From Bradyrhizobium sp. B124 (GTDB lineage: Bacteria > Pseudomonadota > Alphaproteobacteria > Rhizobiales > Xanthobacteraceae), in the NCBI RefSeq assembly GCF_038967635.1, contig NZ_CP152413.1, positions 2,232,001 to 2,296,000 on the forward strand: 64,000 nt of DNA. Direction: 5' to 3'. How positions within the stretch are numbered: the first letter of the stretch is position 1; every line of letters starts with the position of its first letter. Below the pieces are notes generated by a model, which saw only the letters and a program-made list of their open reading frames with translations, was not told the DNA's origin and did no database searches. The translations under genes were made by a program, and so were the position numbers. This document shows, piece after piece, positions 25,117 to 34,705 of this stretch.

Positions 25117-26841
25117 ATGCGGGGCAGATGGACGCTGGCGATTGTGGGCGTGGTCTTGATCGTGGCGGGGGGCCTGCTCGCCCACCTCACACAGACCGCA
25201 GGCGGCGTCCGGATCGACGATGTCAGGTTCAAGGGCGCCAAGGGCAACACGATGAGTGCCCTGCTCTACGTCCCGCCGAATGCGACGCCGCAGATCCCGG
25301 CGCCCGGCATCCTCGCCGTGCACGGCTACATCAATTCGCGCGAGACCCAGGACGGCTTCGCCATCGAGTTCGCGCGCCGCGGTTATGTCGTGCTGGCGCT
25401 CGACCAGACCGGCCACGGCTATAGCGACCCGCCCTCCTTCGCCAACGGTTTTGGCGGACCTGACGGTCTTGCCTATCTCCGCAGCCTGCCATTCGTCGAC
25501 AAGGAGAACATCGGGCTCGAGGGCCATTCGATGGGGGGCTGGACCGTGCTGGCGGCGGCCGCAGCTCAGCCCAACGACTACAAGTCGATGGTGCTGGAGG
25601 GCTCGTCCACCGGCAAGCCGTTCGCCGCCGAGGGCACCGCGAGCTGGCCGCGCAACACCGCGCTGGTGTTCGCCCAGTACGAGGAATTCCCCGAGCTGAT
25701 GTGGGGCGTCGACCTCGCCCGCGACGTCACCATGAGCCCGAAGCTCTGGGCGCTGTTCGGCACGCAAGGCGCGATCGAACCGGGCAAGGTCTATGGCGAT
25801 CCGGCCAACGGCTCCGCGCGGGTGCTGTACACCCCGGCGATGACCCATCCGGCCGAGCACATCTCGCATGAGGCGATCGGCGACAGCCTCGACTGGTTCG
25901 CCAAGACGTTGAAGGGCGGCACCCCTCGTCCGGTCGACGACCAGATCTGGTTCCGCAAGGAGATCGGCACCCTGATCGCGCTGCTCGGCTTCGTTGCCCT
26001 TGTGATCGGGACGTTCGACGGGCTGCTGGAGGCACCGATGTTCTCGCGCCTGCGGCTGCCGGCGGTTGCCGACGGCACCATGCCGCACGAGGCCGCCAAA
26101 GGCCGGCGCTGGACCGCGGCGTTCACTCTGTCCGCCCTCATCCCGGCGCTGACCTATTATCCGGCCCTTGCGCTGGGCGGCACCTTCGTGACCCCGAGCG
26201 CGTTCCTGCCGCAGGGCATCACCAACCAGATCCTGGTCTGGGCCATCATCAACGGCCTGATCACGCTGGCGCTGATGTGGTTCGTCCCGAAGCGCGCCAG
26301 CCGGGCCGGCCTCATCGGTCAATCCGTCGTGATCGCGGTGGCCTCGGTTGCGGTCGGCTACGCCGCGCTCTGGCTCGCCGACCTCGCCTTCAAGATCGAC
26401 TTCAGATTCTGGATCGTCGCACTCAAATTGATGAGCGCGAAGCAATTCCTCATCTTCCTGATCTATCTGATTCCGTTCACGGCGTTTTTCGTGGTGGCGC
26501 TCCACATGCTGCACCGGAATTTCTCGACCATGGGCGCCCCGCGCGCGGCACTCTATCTGACCAACATCCTGGCGCTGACGCTCGGTTTCATCGTGTTGCT
26601 GGTGCTGCAATACGGCACGCTGTGGCTGACCGGAAAGCTGTTCAACCCGATCCCGGACCCGGGTTTCGTGCCGCTCTCGACCATCGTCGCGATCCAGTTC
26701 GTGCCGCTCCTGGCAATCGTCGCCGTGATCGCGACCTTCACCTGGCGGCGGACCGGATCGAGCCTGCCGGGAGCCCTGATCGCGGGCCTGTTCGTGACCT
26801 GGTACATCGTGGCCGGGACCGCCACGCAGGTCCCATTTTAG
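25117..26841 (+). CDS. Membrane-anchored alpha/beta hydrolase with C-terminal transmembrane domain
   Basis: The 574-residue protein starts with a membrane anchor (LAIVGVVLIVAGGLLAHL). An alpha/beta hydrolase domain follows, with the oxyanion region ILAVHGYINSRE and the nucleophile elbow GHSMGG at residues 136-141; the catalytic His may be in THPAEHISHE. From about residue 285 on come roughly seven hydrophobic segments (for example LIALLGFVALVIGTF, IFLIYLIPFTAFFVVAL). The start is set by a GGGGGG tract just before the ATG. The fusion of hydrolase and multi-spanning domain is uncommon; the substrate is unknown and could be a lipid or surface ester. It precedes icd on the same strand by 125 bases. 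Confidence 0.82.
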   Translation: MRGRWTLAIVGVVLIVAGGLLAHLTQTAGGVRIDDVRFKGAKGNTMSALLYVPPNATPQIPAPGILAVHGYINSRETQDGFAIEFARRGYVVLALDQTGHGYSDPPSFANGFGGPDGLAYLRSLPFVDKENIGLEGHSMGGWTVLAAAAAQPNDYKSMVLEGSSTGKPFAAEGTASWPRNTALVFAQYEEFPELMWGVDLARDVTMSPKLWALFGTQGAIEPGKVYGDPANGSARVLYTPAMTHPAEHISHEAIGDSLDWFAKTLKGGTPRPVDDQIWFRKEIGTLIALLGFVALVIGTFDGLLEAPMFSRLRLPAVADGTMPHEAAKGRRWTAAFTLSALIPALTYYPALALGGTFVTPSAFLPQGITNQILVWAIINGLITLALMWFVPKRASRAGLIGQSVVIAVASVAVGYAALWLADLAFKIDFRFWIVALKLMSAKQFLIFLIYLIPFTAFFVVALHMLHRNFSTMGAPRAALYLTNILALTLGFIVLLVLQYGTLWLTGKLFNPIPDPGFVPLSTIVAIQFVPLLAIVAVIATFTWRRTGSSLPGALIAGLFVTWYIVAGTATQVPF

Positions 26842-26966
26842 GTGAAAAGATGGGCTGAAAGTGCATAACCGGTGCGCTTCCGCCCGTCCCCGGGCGGTGC
26901 TATAGCGCAGGCGTATTCCACCCCCCGCCGTCAAAAGCGCGCCGTTCCCAAGAAGGCCTCCCCGTC

Positions 26967-28181
26967 ATGGCAAAAATCAAGGTATCCAACCCCGTCGTCG
27001 AGCTCGATGGCGACGAGATGACCCGGATCATCTGGCAGTACATCAAGGACAAGCTGATCAACCCGTTCCTGGATGTCGAACTGCTCTATTTCGATCTGGG
27101 CATGGAATACCGCGATGAGACCAATGACCAGGTGACCATCGACGCTGCCGAAGCCATCAAGAAGGTCGGCGTCGGCGTCAAATGCGCCACCATCACCCCC
27201 GACGAGGCCCGGGTGAAGGAGTTCGGCCTGAAGCAGATGTGGAAGTCGCCGAACGGCACCATCCGCAACATCCTCGGCGGCGTGATCTTCCGCGAGCCGA
27301 TCATCTGCAAGAACGTGCCGCGCCTGGTTCCCGGCTGGACCAAGCCGATCATCATCGGCCGCCACGCCTATGGCGACCAGTACCGCGCCACCGACATCAA
27401 GTTCCCCGGCAAGGGCACGCTGTCGCTGAAGTTCGTCGGCGAGGACGGCACCGTGATCGAGCGGGAAGTGTTCAAGGCACCCGGCGCCGGCGTCGCGATG
27501 GAGATGTACAATCTCGACGACTCCATCATCGATTTCGCCCGCGCCTCGCTCAACTACGGCCTACTGCGCAACTACCCGGTCTACCTCTCGACCAAGAACA
27601 CCATCCTCAAGGTCTATGACGGCCGCTTCAAGGACATCTTCCAGGACATCTACGACCGCGAGTTCAAGAAGGAATTCGAGGCCAAGGGCCTGACCTATGA
27701 GCACCGCCTGATCGACGACATGGTCGCCTCGGCGCTGAAATGGTCCGGCGGCTATGTCTGGGCCTGCAAGAACTATGACGGCGACGTGCAGTCCGACACC
27801 GTGGCCCAGGGCTACGGCTCGCTCGGCCTGATGACCTCGGTGCTGCTCACCCCGGACGGCAAGACGGTGGAAGCCGAAGCCGCCCACGGCACCGTGACCC
27901 GCCATTACCGCGAGCACCAGAAGGGCAAGGAGACCTCGACCAACTCGATCGCGTCGATCTTCGCCTGGACCCGTGGCCTCGCGCACCGCGCCAAGCTCGA
28001 CAACAACCCGGAACTGGCGAAGTTCGCCACCACCCTGGAGAAGGTCTGCGTCGCGACCGTCGAAGAGGGCTACATGACCAAGGACCTCGCGCTCCTGGTC
28101 GGCGCCGACCAACGCTGGCTCTCCACCACCGGCTTCCTCGACAAGGTCGCCGAGAATCTCGGAAAGGCGATGGCGGCCTAA
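26967..28181 (+). CDS. icd: NADP-dependent isocitrate dehydrogenase
   Basis: The 404-residue enzyme is the homodimeric, eukaryote-like NADP-IDH found in rhizobia, which oxidises isocitrate to 2-oxoglutarate in the TCA cycle. Family blocks include [16 protein letters not shown] at the N terminus, [12 protein letters not shown] (substrate Ser/Asn/Arg), and [17 protein letters not shown] near the coenzyme site, where the His-Arg pair favours NADP. Length agrees with the family (about 404-413). AAGAAGG stands before the ATG. It is probably monocistronic; a small secreted-protein gene follows after 37 bases. Confidence 0.97.
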   Translation: MAKIKVSNPVVELDGDEMTRIIWQYIKDKLINPFLDVELLYFDLGMEYRDETNDQVTIDAAEAIKKVGVGVKCATITPDEARVKEFGLKQMWKSPNGTIRNILGGVIFREPIICKNVPRLVPGWTKPIIIGRHAYGDQYRATDIKFPGKGTLSLKFVGEDGTVIEREVFKAPGAGVAMEMYNLDDSIIDFARASLNYGLLRNYPVYLSTKNTILKVYDGRFKDIFQDIYDREFKKEFEAKGLTYEHRLIDDMVASALKWSGGYVWACKNYDGDVQSDTVAQGYGSLGLMTSVLLTPDGKTVEAEAAHGTVTRHYREHQKGKETSTNSIASIFAWTRGLAHRAKLDNNPELAKFATTLEKVCVATVEEGYMTKDLALLVGADQRWLSTTGFLDKVAENLGKAMAA

Positions 28182-28218
28182 CGGCCGCCTGTTGCCGAAC
28201 ACAATAGCGAGCGTGACC

Positions 28219-28719
28219 ATGACCTTTCCCGGCCGGGTGACGCTCGCATCCTTGTTGCTGACCGGATCGGCGGCACTCGCTGCCGATCCGCTCCCCACCC
28301 CCGTTGCGGCGCCCGACGAGACCGCGGTCCTCACCGCCCATGCCGAGGGCGTGCAGGTCTATGAGTGCAAGCCGGTCACCGACGGCAAGCTCGCCTGGTC
28401 GTTCCGCGAACCGGTTGCCACCCTGATCGCCGGTGGCCGCACCGTCGGCCGGCACTATGCCGGTCCGAACTGGGAGCATGTCGACGGCAGCGCCGTGACC
28501 GCTCGCACCGCCGGCAGCGCGCCCGGCGCAACGCCAGCGGACATTCCCTGGCTGAAGCTCGAGGTGATCTCCCACCGCGGCAACGGCCTGCTCACGAGCG
28601 TTGCGACCGTGCAGCGGATCAACACCTCGGGCGGCGAGCTCAGCGGCGCCTGCGACAAATCAGGCGCACTGAAGAGCGCGGCGTATTCGGCGGATTACGT
28701 GTTCCTGCGGAGAGACTAG
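28219..28719 (+). CDS. DUF3455 family secreted protein
   Basis: The 166-residue product has a signal peptide (MTFPGRVTLASLLLTGSAALAAD) and a mature part of the DUF3455 type, with GVQVYECKP, WSFREPVATLI, GRHYAGPNWEHVDGS and a late Cys in SGACDKSG. The two cysteines may form a disulfide. Members are extracytoplasmic and of unknown role. In-frame GTG and TTG codons upstream are possible but the ATG gives the best signal peptide. The TAG stop is supplied by the left end of a palindromic repeat. It may be read from the icd transcript. Confidence 0.82.
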   Translation: MTFPGRVTLASLLLTGSAALAADPLPTPVAAPDETAVLTAHAEGVQVYECKPVTDGKLAWSFREPVATLIAGGRTVGRHYAGPNWEHVDGSAVTARTAGSAPGATPADIPWLKLEVISHRGNGLLTSVATVQRINTSGGELSGACDKSGALKSAAYSADYVFLRRD

Positions 28720-28768
28720 AGCGTTTTCGAGCGAAGGTTCTGATTCAATCAGAACCGAAATGCTCTAG
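28716..28768. repeat. Palindromic repeat supplying both stop codons of convergent genes
   Basis: The element is bounded by CTAGAGC (28716-28722) and GCTCTAG (28762-28768) and has a central perfect dyad GGTTCTGATT-C-AATCAGAACC (28736-28756). The TAG of the DUF3455 gene lies in the left end and the TAG of the channel gene, on the other strand, in the right end. As RNA it folds into a strong hairpin in either direction, so it is a likely bidirectional terminator. A related element lies at 45.86 kb. Confidence 0.85.
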
Positions 28769-30012
28769 TCGCGGATGCCGCCGTCGGTCTCGTTCGGCGC
28801 CTGGGCGATCTCGCTGGCGGCAAGGTCGCCACCGGCCGCGAGCGGATCGGCGAGTCGCGCCTCCGCCGTCTCCCTGACATGCGCGGCGAGCGCCGGCATC
28901 CGCTCGATCAGGGCATGGAAGTCCTGCGCATCGAGCAGCAGCAGCTTGGCCTTCCGCGTCGCCGTCACCGTGCCGGAACGGTTGGTCCGCCTGAGCAGGG
29001 CGATCTCACCGAAGAACGAGCCGTCGGCAAGCCGCACCCGCTGGCTCGGCAGGTCGATCTCGACCTCGCCGGCGGTGATGAAATACATCGACGACGCCGG
29101 ATCGCCACGCCGCACCAGCACCTCGCCGGCCTCGATGGTCTGCGACCGCAAGAGCCGCATGATGTCGGCGATCTCGGCGGCGTTGAGATGCGAGAACAGC
29201 GGCACCCGCGCCAACATGCCCCAGGTCACGACGAAGTCGCGGCGCCGCACCTCATCGGCGAACGCCGTCGAGACGATCGCGACAGGCAGTGCGATCATCG
29301 CAAAGCCGACCACGATCGCAACCACCGTGACCATCCGGCCGAGTGGCGTCACCGGGACGACATCGCCGTAACCGACGGTGCCGAGCGTCACGATCGCCCA
29401 CCACATCGCCTGCGGCATGGTGCCGAACTTGTCCGGCTGCACCTTGTGCTCGATCGCATAGAGCAGCGAGGCGAACAGCAGCACCGCACCGGTCAGGATC
29501 ACGACGCAGCCGAACAGCGTGCGCCGCTCGGCATGCAGCGCCGCCAGCAGCGAGCGCATCGCGGTCGAATAGCGCACCAGCTTGAGGAACGGCAGCATGC
29601 CGAACAGCACCAGCGCGGTCTTGTCACCGATCGCAAGCGCGATGGCCGACGGCAGGAAGGCGAGCAGGTCGATCACGCCGAGCGCCGAGCAGGCGTATTC
29701 CAACCGCGCCTGCAACGGCGTCATGTCGCGCAGCGAGCGGCCGACCACGCTCCAGAGCCGCGCGGCATATTCCAGCGCGAAGGCGGTCACCGCGGTGATC
29801 TCGATCGCCGTGAACAGCCACCAGAACTGGGCATCGATCTCGGGCACCGACGCCAGGATCGCCGCCAGCACGTCGACGGTGATGATCGCGACGACAAGCC
29901 GGACAAATCGCGCGCCGACCGAATATGGCAGGTGGTCCTGCTCGAGCAGCTCGTAGAGACGCTCCCGCAGTCCGGGATCGCTGATCGTGGGCCTACCCGG
30001 AGCCGTCGCCAC
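28765..30012 (-). CDS. Voltage-gated-type potassium channel with cyclic nucleotide-binding domain
   Basis: The 415-residue protein resembles MloK1 of Mesorhizobium. It has six membrane segments between about residues 35 and 245, a weakly charged S4 (LKLVRYSTAMRSLLAAL), and the selectivity filter TVGYGD at 212-217. A cyclic nucleotide-binding domain follows at about 270-390, with the phosphate-binding cassette GSFFGEIALLRRTNRSGTVTA carrying the Glu and Arg that grip the ligand. It should pass K+ when cAMP binds. It starts 15 bases after the alaS stop and is read in the same direction, so it may share that transcript. Confidence 0.92.
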   Translation of the reverse strand: MATAPGRPTISDPGLRERLYELLEQDHLPYSVGARFVRLVVAIITVDVLAAILASVPEIDAQFWWLFTAIEITAVTAFALEYAARLWSVVGRSLRDMTPLQARLEYACSALGVIDLLAFLPSAIALAIGDKTALVLFGMLPFLKLVRYSTAMRSLLAALHAERRTLFGCVVILTGAVLLFASLLYAIEHKVQPDKFGTMPQAMWWAIVTLGTVGYGDVVPVTPLGRMVTVVAIVVGFAMIALPVAIVSTAFADEVRRRDFVVTWGMLARVPLFSHLNAAEIADIMRLLRSQTIEAGEVLVRRGDPASSMYFITAGEVEIDLPSQRVRLADGSFFGEIALLRRTNRSGTVTATRKAKLLLLDAQDFHALIERMPALAAHVRETAEARLADPLAAGGDLAASEIAQAPNETDGGIRD

Positions 30013-30026
30013 GATCAGCCTCTCCG

Positions 30027-32714
30027 TCAGGCGCCGGCCGATGCCTGTTGAGTCATGGCCTGCTCGATCGCCGATAGCGCGGCATCGGCCTTGGCGCCGT
30101 CGGGCCCACCAGCCTGCGCCATGTCGGGCCGGCCGCCGCCGCCCTTGCCGCCGAGCACTTCGGAGCCCTTGCGAACCAGCTCGACCGCGTTGAAGCGCGA
30201 GGTCAAGTCAGCGGTGACGCCGACCACGATGCCGGCCTTGCCGTCCTCGGTGACGCCGACGATCGCGACCACGCCGGAGCCAATCTGCTTCTTGCCATCG
30301 TCGACCAGGCTCTTCAGGTCCTTGGTCTCGACGCCTTCGACCGCGCGCGCGAGCAGCTTGACGTTGCCGACCTCGCGAACGCCGGAGGCCGCGCCGTTCG
30401 ACGACGCTCCGCCGCCCATCGCGAGCTTCTTGCGGGCATCCGACAGGTCGCGCTCGAGCTTCTTGCGCTCCTCCATCAGAGTCGCGATGCGCGCCGGCAC
30501 ATCCTCGATCGTAGTGCGCAGCTCGGCCGCCGCGGTCTTCGCCAGCGTCATGGTGTCATTGGCGTGCTTGCGCGCATGATGTCCGGTCAGCGCCTCGATG
30601 CGGCGGACGCCGGAGGCGACCGCGCTCTCGCTGGTCACCGAAATCAGGCCGATGTCGCCGGTGCGGCGGACGTGGGTGCCGCCGCAGAGCTCGACCGACC
30701 AGCCGAGCGCGTTCTGGCCGTGCTCGCGGGCGCTCTTGCCCATCGAGACGACGCGAACCTCGTCGCCATACTTCTCGCCGAACAGTGCGCGCGCACCGGC
30801 CTCGCGGGCGTCGTCGACACCCATGACGCGGGTCGTCACCTCGTCATTCTCGAGCACGACGTCGTTGGCGATGTCCTCGACCCGGGCGAGCTCTTCCGGC
30901 GTGATCGGCTTCGGATGCACGAAATCGAAGCGCAGGCGATCGGGCGCGACCAGCGAGCCGCGCTGCGCGATGTGATCGCCGAGCACCTGGCGCAGCGCCT
31001 CATGCAGCAGATGCGTCGCCGAGTGGTTGGCGCGGATCGACGAACGCCTGGCGTGGTCGACCTCGAGCTGCAGGGCGGTGCCGACGTTCAGCGTGCCCTG
31101 CTCCACCGTGCCGACATGCACGAACAGGTCGCCGGCCTTCTTCTGCATGTCGGTGACGCGGAATTTGACGCCCTCGCCCGTGAGGATGCCGACGTCGCCG
31201 ACCTGACCACCGGACTCGGCATAGAACGGCGTCTGGTTCAGCACGATCGCGCCGCTCTCGCCGGCCTCGAGGCCGTCGACCTCGGCGCCGTCCTTGACCA
31301 GCGCCGTCACCACGCCTTCCGCGCTCTCGGTCTCATAGCCAAGGAATTCGGTTGCGCCGAGCTTCTCGCGCAGCGGGAACCAGATGGTCTCGGTCGCCGC
31401 CTCGCCAGAGCCTGCCCAGGAAGCGCGCGCCTTCTCGCGCTGGCGGTTCATCGCATCGGTGAACGATGCCTGGTCCACGCTGATGCCGCGCGACTTCAGC
31501 GCGTCCTGTGTCAGGTCCAACGGGAAGCCATAAGTGTCGTACAGCGTGAACGCGGTGTCGCCGTCGAACATGTCGCCCTTCTTGAGGCCGGCGCTCTTCT
31601 CATCGAGGATCGACAGGCCGCGCACCAGCGTCTTGCGGAAGCGGGTCTCTTCCAGCTGCAGCGTCTCCTCGATCAGCTTCTCCGCGCGCACCAGGTCCGG
31701 ATAGGCCTGGCCCATCTCGCGGACCAGCGCCCAGACCAGGCGATGCATCAGCGGCTCGCTCGCGCCCAAGAGCTGTGCGTGACGCATCGCGCGGCGCATG
31801 ATCCGGCGCAGCACATAGCCGCGGCCCTCGTTCGACGGCAGTACGCCGTCGGCGATCAGGAACGCCGAGGAGCGCAGATGGTCGGCCATCACCCGATACG
31901 ACGCCACGTTCTGCTCGTTCGGCCCATGGCCGAGGGCCGATGCGGCCGCATCGATCAGATGGCGGAACAGATCGGTCTCGAACACGCTCTCGACGCCCTG
32001 CAGGATGCAGGCCATGCGCTCCAGCCCCATGCCGGTGTCGATCGAGGGACGCGGCAGCGCCACGCGCTCTTCCTTCGTCACCTGCTCGTACTGCATGAAC
32101 ACCAGGTTCCAGAATTCGAGGAAGCGATCACCGTCCTCCTCCGGGCTGCCCGGAGGTCCGCCCCAGATGTGCTCGCCGCGATCGATGAAGATCTCGGAGC
32201 ACGGACCGCACGGGCCGGTATCGCCCATCGCCCAGAAATTGTCTGAAGTCGGGATGCGGATGATGCGGTCATCCGAGAACCCTGCGATCTTCTTCCAGTA
32301 GCCGGCCGCCTCGTCGTCGGTGTGGTAGACGGTGACGAGAAGCTTGTCCTTCTTCAGCCCGAAATCCTTGGTGATCAGATTCCACGCGAGCTCGATCGCG
32401 CGCTCTTTGAAGTAGTCGCCGAACGAGAAGTTGCCGAGCATCTCGAAGAAAGTGAGATGGCGCGCGGTGTAGCCGACATTGTCGAGGTCGTTATGCTTGC
32501 CGCCGGCGCGCACGCACTTCTGCGACGTCGTGGCGCGCTGATAGCTGCGCTTCTCGACACCGGTGAAGACGTTCTTGAACTGCACCATGCCGGCATTGGT
32601 GAACATCAAGGTCGGGTCGTTGCGCGGAACCAGCGGCGACGACGCCACGATCTCGTGGCCGTTCTCCTTGAAGAAGTTCAGAAATGTCGACCTGATGTCG
32701 TTGACGCTGCTCAT
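30027..32714 (-). CDS. alaS: Alanyl-tRNA synthetase
   Basis: The 895-residue product is a full-length AlaRS. It begins [15 protein letters not shown] and has the class II catalytic core (motif 2 region [18 protein letters not shown]), the editing domain with [14 protein letters not shown] (HxxxH zinc site) and the distal [13 protein letters not shown] cysteine-histidine, and the C-terminal Ala-rich domain with [15 protein letters not shown]. It charges tRNA-Ala and clears mischarged Ser or Gly. The start chosen is the second of two close ATGs (the first is two codons upstream); both lack a strong ribosome site. In many alphaproteobacteria alaS follows recA directly; here gcv and other genes intervene on the right. 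Confidence 0.97.
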   Translation of the reverse strand: MSSVNDIRSTFLNFFKENGHEIVASSPLVPRNDPTLMFTNAGMVQFKNVFTGVEKRSYQRATTSQKCVRAGGKHNDLDNVGYTARHLTFFEMLGNFSFGDYFKERAIELAWNLITKDFGLKKDKLLVTVYHTDDEAAGYWKKIAGFSDDRIIRIPTSDNFWAMGDTGPCGPCSEIFIDRGEHIWGGPPGSPEEDGDRFLEFWNLVFMQYEQVTKEERVALPRPSIDTGMGLERMACILQGVESVFETDLFRHLIDAAASALGHGPNEQNVASYRVMADHLRSSAFLIADGVLPSNEGRGYVLRRIMRRAMRHAQLLGASEPLMHRLVWALVREMGQAYPDLVRAEKLIEETLQLEETRFRKTLVRGLSILDEKSAGLKKGDMFDGDTAFTLYDTYGFPLDLTQDALKSRGISVDQASFTDAMNRQREKARASWAGSGEAATETIWFPLREKLGATEFLGYETESAEGVVTALVKDGAEVDGLEAGESGAIVLNQTPFYAESGGQVGDVGILTGEGVKFRVTDMQKKAGDLFVHVGTVEQGTLNVGTALQLEVDHARRSSIRANHSATHLLHEALRQVLGDHIAQRGSLVAPDRLRFDFVHPKPITPEELARVEDIANDVVLENDEVTTRVMGVDDAREAGARALFGEKYGDEVRVVSMGKSAREHGQNALGWSVELCGGTHVRRTGDIGLISVTSESAVASGVRRIEALTGHHARKHANDTMTLAKTAAAELRTTIEDVPARIATLMEERKKLERDLSDARKKLAMGGGASSNGAASGVREVGNVKLLARAVEGVETKDLKSLVDDGKKQIGSGVVAIVGVTEDGKAGIVVGVTADLTSRFNAVELVRKGSEVLGGKGGGGRPDMAQAGGPDGAKADAALSAIEQAMTQQASAGA

Positions 32715-32876
32715 GTTCATCCAATCGGAAAAAGGGGCCGGCCAGCCGCAAAAAGGCGTCATTTTCCGGCCGAACGCTTTTAGACATTGCCAGCTGCGGT
32801 GTCCAGAAACTGTGCAGGCGGATCATGGGCTTGCCGCGGCAGCACAAAGCCCCATTGGATAGTTGCTGCAGCTGCG

Positions 32877-32906
32877 TTGACAGTCTTGGTGGCGCCGTGT
32901 TTTCTA
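32877..32906 (+). promoter_or_regulatory. Candidate promoter of the gcv operon
   Basis: TTGACA (32877-32882), a perfect -35 hexamer, is followed after 18 bases by TTTCTA (32901-32906). Transcription would start near 32913, just before the glycine aptamer, which supports this as the gcv promoter. Confidence 0.5.
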
Positions 32907-32920
32907 CCTACCTGTTACTA

Positions 32921-33095
32921 GTCACGTCGGGAGAGACCGGCCTTACCGCCGGCGCCGAAGGAGCAACCGCCCCGGAAACTCTCAGGCAAAAGGACCGCGT
33001 GACGTCTAACATCTGGAAAGAGGCGCTGGGGTTGGTTCTCCCCGATGCGTCCGCCGACGGGATAATACTCTCAGGCACAGCGACAGATGGGGCTT
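32921..33095 (+). ncRNA. Tandem glycine riboswitch
   Basis: Two aptamer-like units lie back to back before gcvT. The first has CGGGAGAGACCGG, GCCGAAGGAGCAACCGCC and AACTCTCAGGCAAAAGGACC; the second has TGGAAAGAGGCGC, CCGCCGACGGGATAATA and CTCTCAGGCACAGCGACAGA. These are the conserved segments of glycine aptamers, joined by a short linker as in cooperative tandem switches. Between the second aptamer and the gcvT start lies a dyad, GGTCCC-CTGC-GGGAACC (33121-33137), that may be the expression platform. Glycine should turn the operon on, as known for this class. Confidence 0.93.
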
Positions 33096-33151
33096 TCTGC
33101 AGGTTTCTCAAGGGGAAATAGGTCCCCTGCGGGAACCGCGAGGGCCCTGTG

Positions 33152-34297
33152 ATGTCTGCGCGCGAAACCTCCCCGCTGAAACAGACCCCGCTGCACGCGC
33201 TGCATCTGGCACGTGGGGCCAAGATGGTGCCGTTCGCCGGCTACGACATGCCGGTGCAATACACGGCCGGCGTGCTGAAGGAGCATCTCCACACCCGCAA
33301 GGAAGCCGGCCTGTTCGACGTGTCCCACATGGGACAGCTCGTGCTGAAGGCCAAATCCGGCAAGGTCGGCGACGCGGCGCTCGCGCTGGAAAAACTGGTG
33401 CCGCAGGACATCGTCAGCATCGCGCCGGGACGGCAGCGCTACGCGCAATTCACCAACGACGACGGCGGCCTGCTCGACGATCTGATGGTGGCGAATTTCG
33501 GCGATCACCTGTTCCTGGTGGTCAACGCCGCCTGCAAGGCCGAGGACGAGGCGCATCTGCGGGCGCATCTCTCCGATGCCTGCGAGATCGTGTCGCTGGC
33601 CGACCGCGCGCTGATCGCGCTGCAGGGGCCGAAAGCCGAATCGGCGCTGGCGAAACTCTGTCCAGATGTCAGTTCGATGAAATTCATGGACGCAGGTCCG
33701 CGCCGCCTCAGTGACATCGACTGCTTCGTCTCGCGCTCCGGCTATACCGGCGAGGACGGTTTTGAGATTTCCGTGCCTGCAGACAAGGCGGAAGCCCTGG
33801 TCAGTGCGCTATTGGACAATCCCGACGTGCTGCCGATCGGGCTCGGCGCCCGCGACAGCCTGCGGCTCGAGGCCGGGCTTTGCCTCTATGGCCACGATAT
33901 CGACACCACGACGACGCCGGTCGAAGGCGCGCTGGAATGGTCGGTGCAGAAGATTCGCCGCAGCGGCGGCGCCCGCGCCGGCGGTTTTCCGGGCGCCGAC
34001 AAGATTCTCGCGCAATTCGCCGACGGCGCCGCTCGCCGCCGCGTCGGCCTGAAGCCCGACGGCCGCGCGCCGGTGCGCGAAGGCGCTGCCCTGTTCGCCG
34101 ATCCGACCTCGACCGAGCCAATCGGCAAGGTGACCTCGGGCGGCTTTGGCCCAAGCCTCAATGCGCCGGTTGCGATGGGCTATCTGCCCACCACGCTCTC
34201 CGCCGTCGGCACCACGGTTTTCGCCGAAGTGCGCGGCCAGCGGCTGCCGCTCAAGGTCGCCGCCACGCCCTTCGTTCCCAATACCTACAAACGCTAA
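33152..34297 (+). CDS. gcvT: Glycine cleavage system T protein (aminomethyltransferase)
   Basis: The 381-residue T protein transfers the aminomethyl carbon from lipoylated H protein to tetrahydrofolate, releasing ammonia. The N-terminal blocks [29 protein letters not shown] and [16 protein letters not shown] (folate-binding region) and the later [20 protein letters not shown] and [22 protein letters not shown] (substrate Asp and Arg) are intact. A GTG codon directly before the ATG is an alternative start. It is the first gene of gcvT-gcvH-gcvP under the glycine riboswitch, with a 20-base gap to gcvH. Confidence 0.96.
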   Translation: MSARETSPLKQTPLHALHLARGAKMVPFAGYDMPVQYTAGVLKEHLHTRKEAGLFDVSHMGQLVLKAKSGKVGDAALALEKLVPQDIVSIAPGRQRYAQFTNDDGGLLDDLMVANFGDHLFLVVNAACKAEDEAHLRAHLSDACEIVSLADRALIALQGPKAESALAKLCPDVSSMKFMDAGPRRLSDIDCFVSRSGYTGEDGFEISVPADKAEALVSALLDNPDVLPIGLGARDSLRLEAGLCLYGHDIDTTTTPVEGALEWSVQKIRRSGGARAGGFPGADKILAQFADGAARRRVGLKPDGRAPVREGAALFADPTSTEPIGKVTSGGFGPSLNAPVAMGYLPTTLSAVGTTVFAEVRGQRLPLKVAATPFVPNTYKR

Positions 34298-34317
34298 ACG
34301 CCAAAGGATCTATCCCC

Positions 34318-34683
34318 ATGACGACGCTGTACACGTCCGACCACGAATGGCTCCGCATCGAGGGCGACGTCGCCACGATCGGCATCACCGATTACGCGCA
34401 GTCACAGCTCGGCGACGTCGTGTTCGTCGAGCTGCCTAAGGTCGGCCGCAGCCTGAAGAAGGCCGAGGCCGCCGCGGTTGTCGAATCCGTCAAGGCAGCC
34501 TCCGACGTCTACGCGCCGATCACCGGCGAAGTGATCGAGGTCAACGAGGCGCTCGCGGCCGAGCCCGCGCTGGTCAATTCGGATGCCGGCGGCAAGGCCT
34601 GGTTCTTCAAGCTGAAGATTGCCGACAAGGGCGAACTCGGCGGCCTGATGGATGAGGCCGCCTACGCCGCGCACACCGCCTGA
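34318..34683 (+). CDS. gcvH: Glycine cleavage system H protein
   Basis: The 121-residue H protein is the lipoyl carrier that shuttles the aminomethyl group between P, T and L proteins. The lipoylation lysine is Lys59 in [13 protein letters not shown], on the usual beta turn. The N terminus [14 protein letters not shown] and the C-terminal [13 protein letters not shown] are standard. Length matches the family. It lies between gcvT and gcvP with short gaps on both sides (20 and 22 bases), and AAAGGATC precedes the start. Confidence 0.97.
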   Translation: MTTLYTSDHEWLRIEGDVATIGITDYAQSQLGDVVFVELPKVGRSLKKAEAAAVVESVKAASDVYAPITGEVIEVNEALAAEPALVNSDAGGKAWFFKLKIADKGELGGLMDEAAYAAHTA

Positions 34684-34705
34684 GGATCACCCCAAGGATT
34701 AGCCC

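Noticed and set aside
24940..26934. A 664-codon minus-strand frame opposite the membrane hydrolase gene
   Set aside because: The sequence is a low-complexity shadow (Arg, Gln, His-rich) of a GC-biased gene that has clear catalytic and membrane features.
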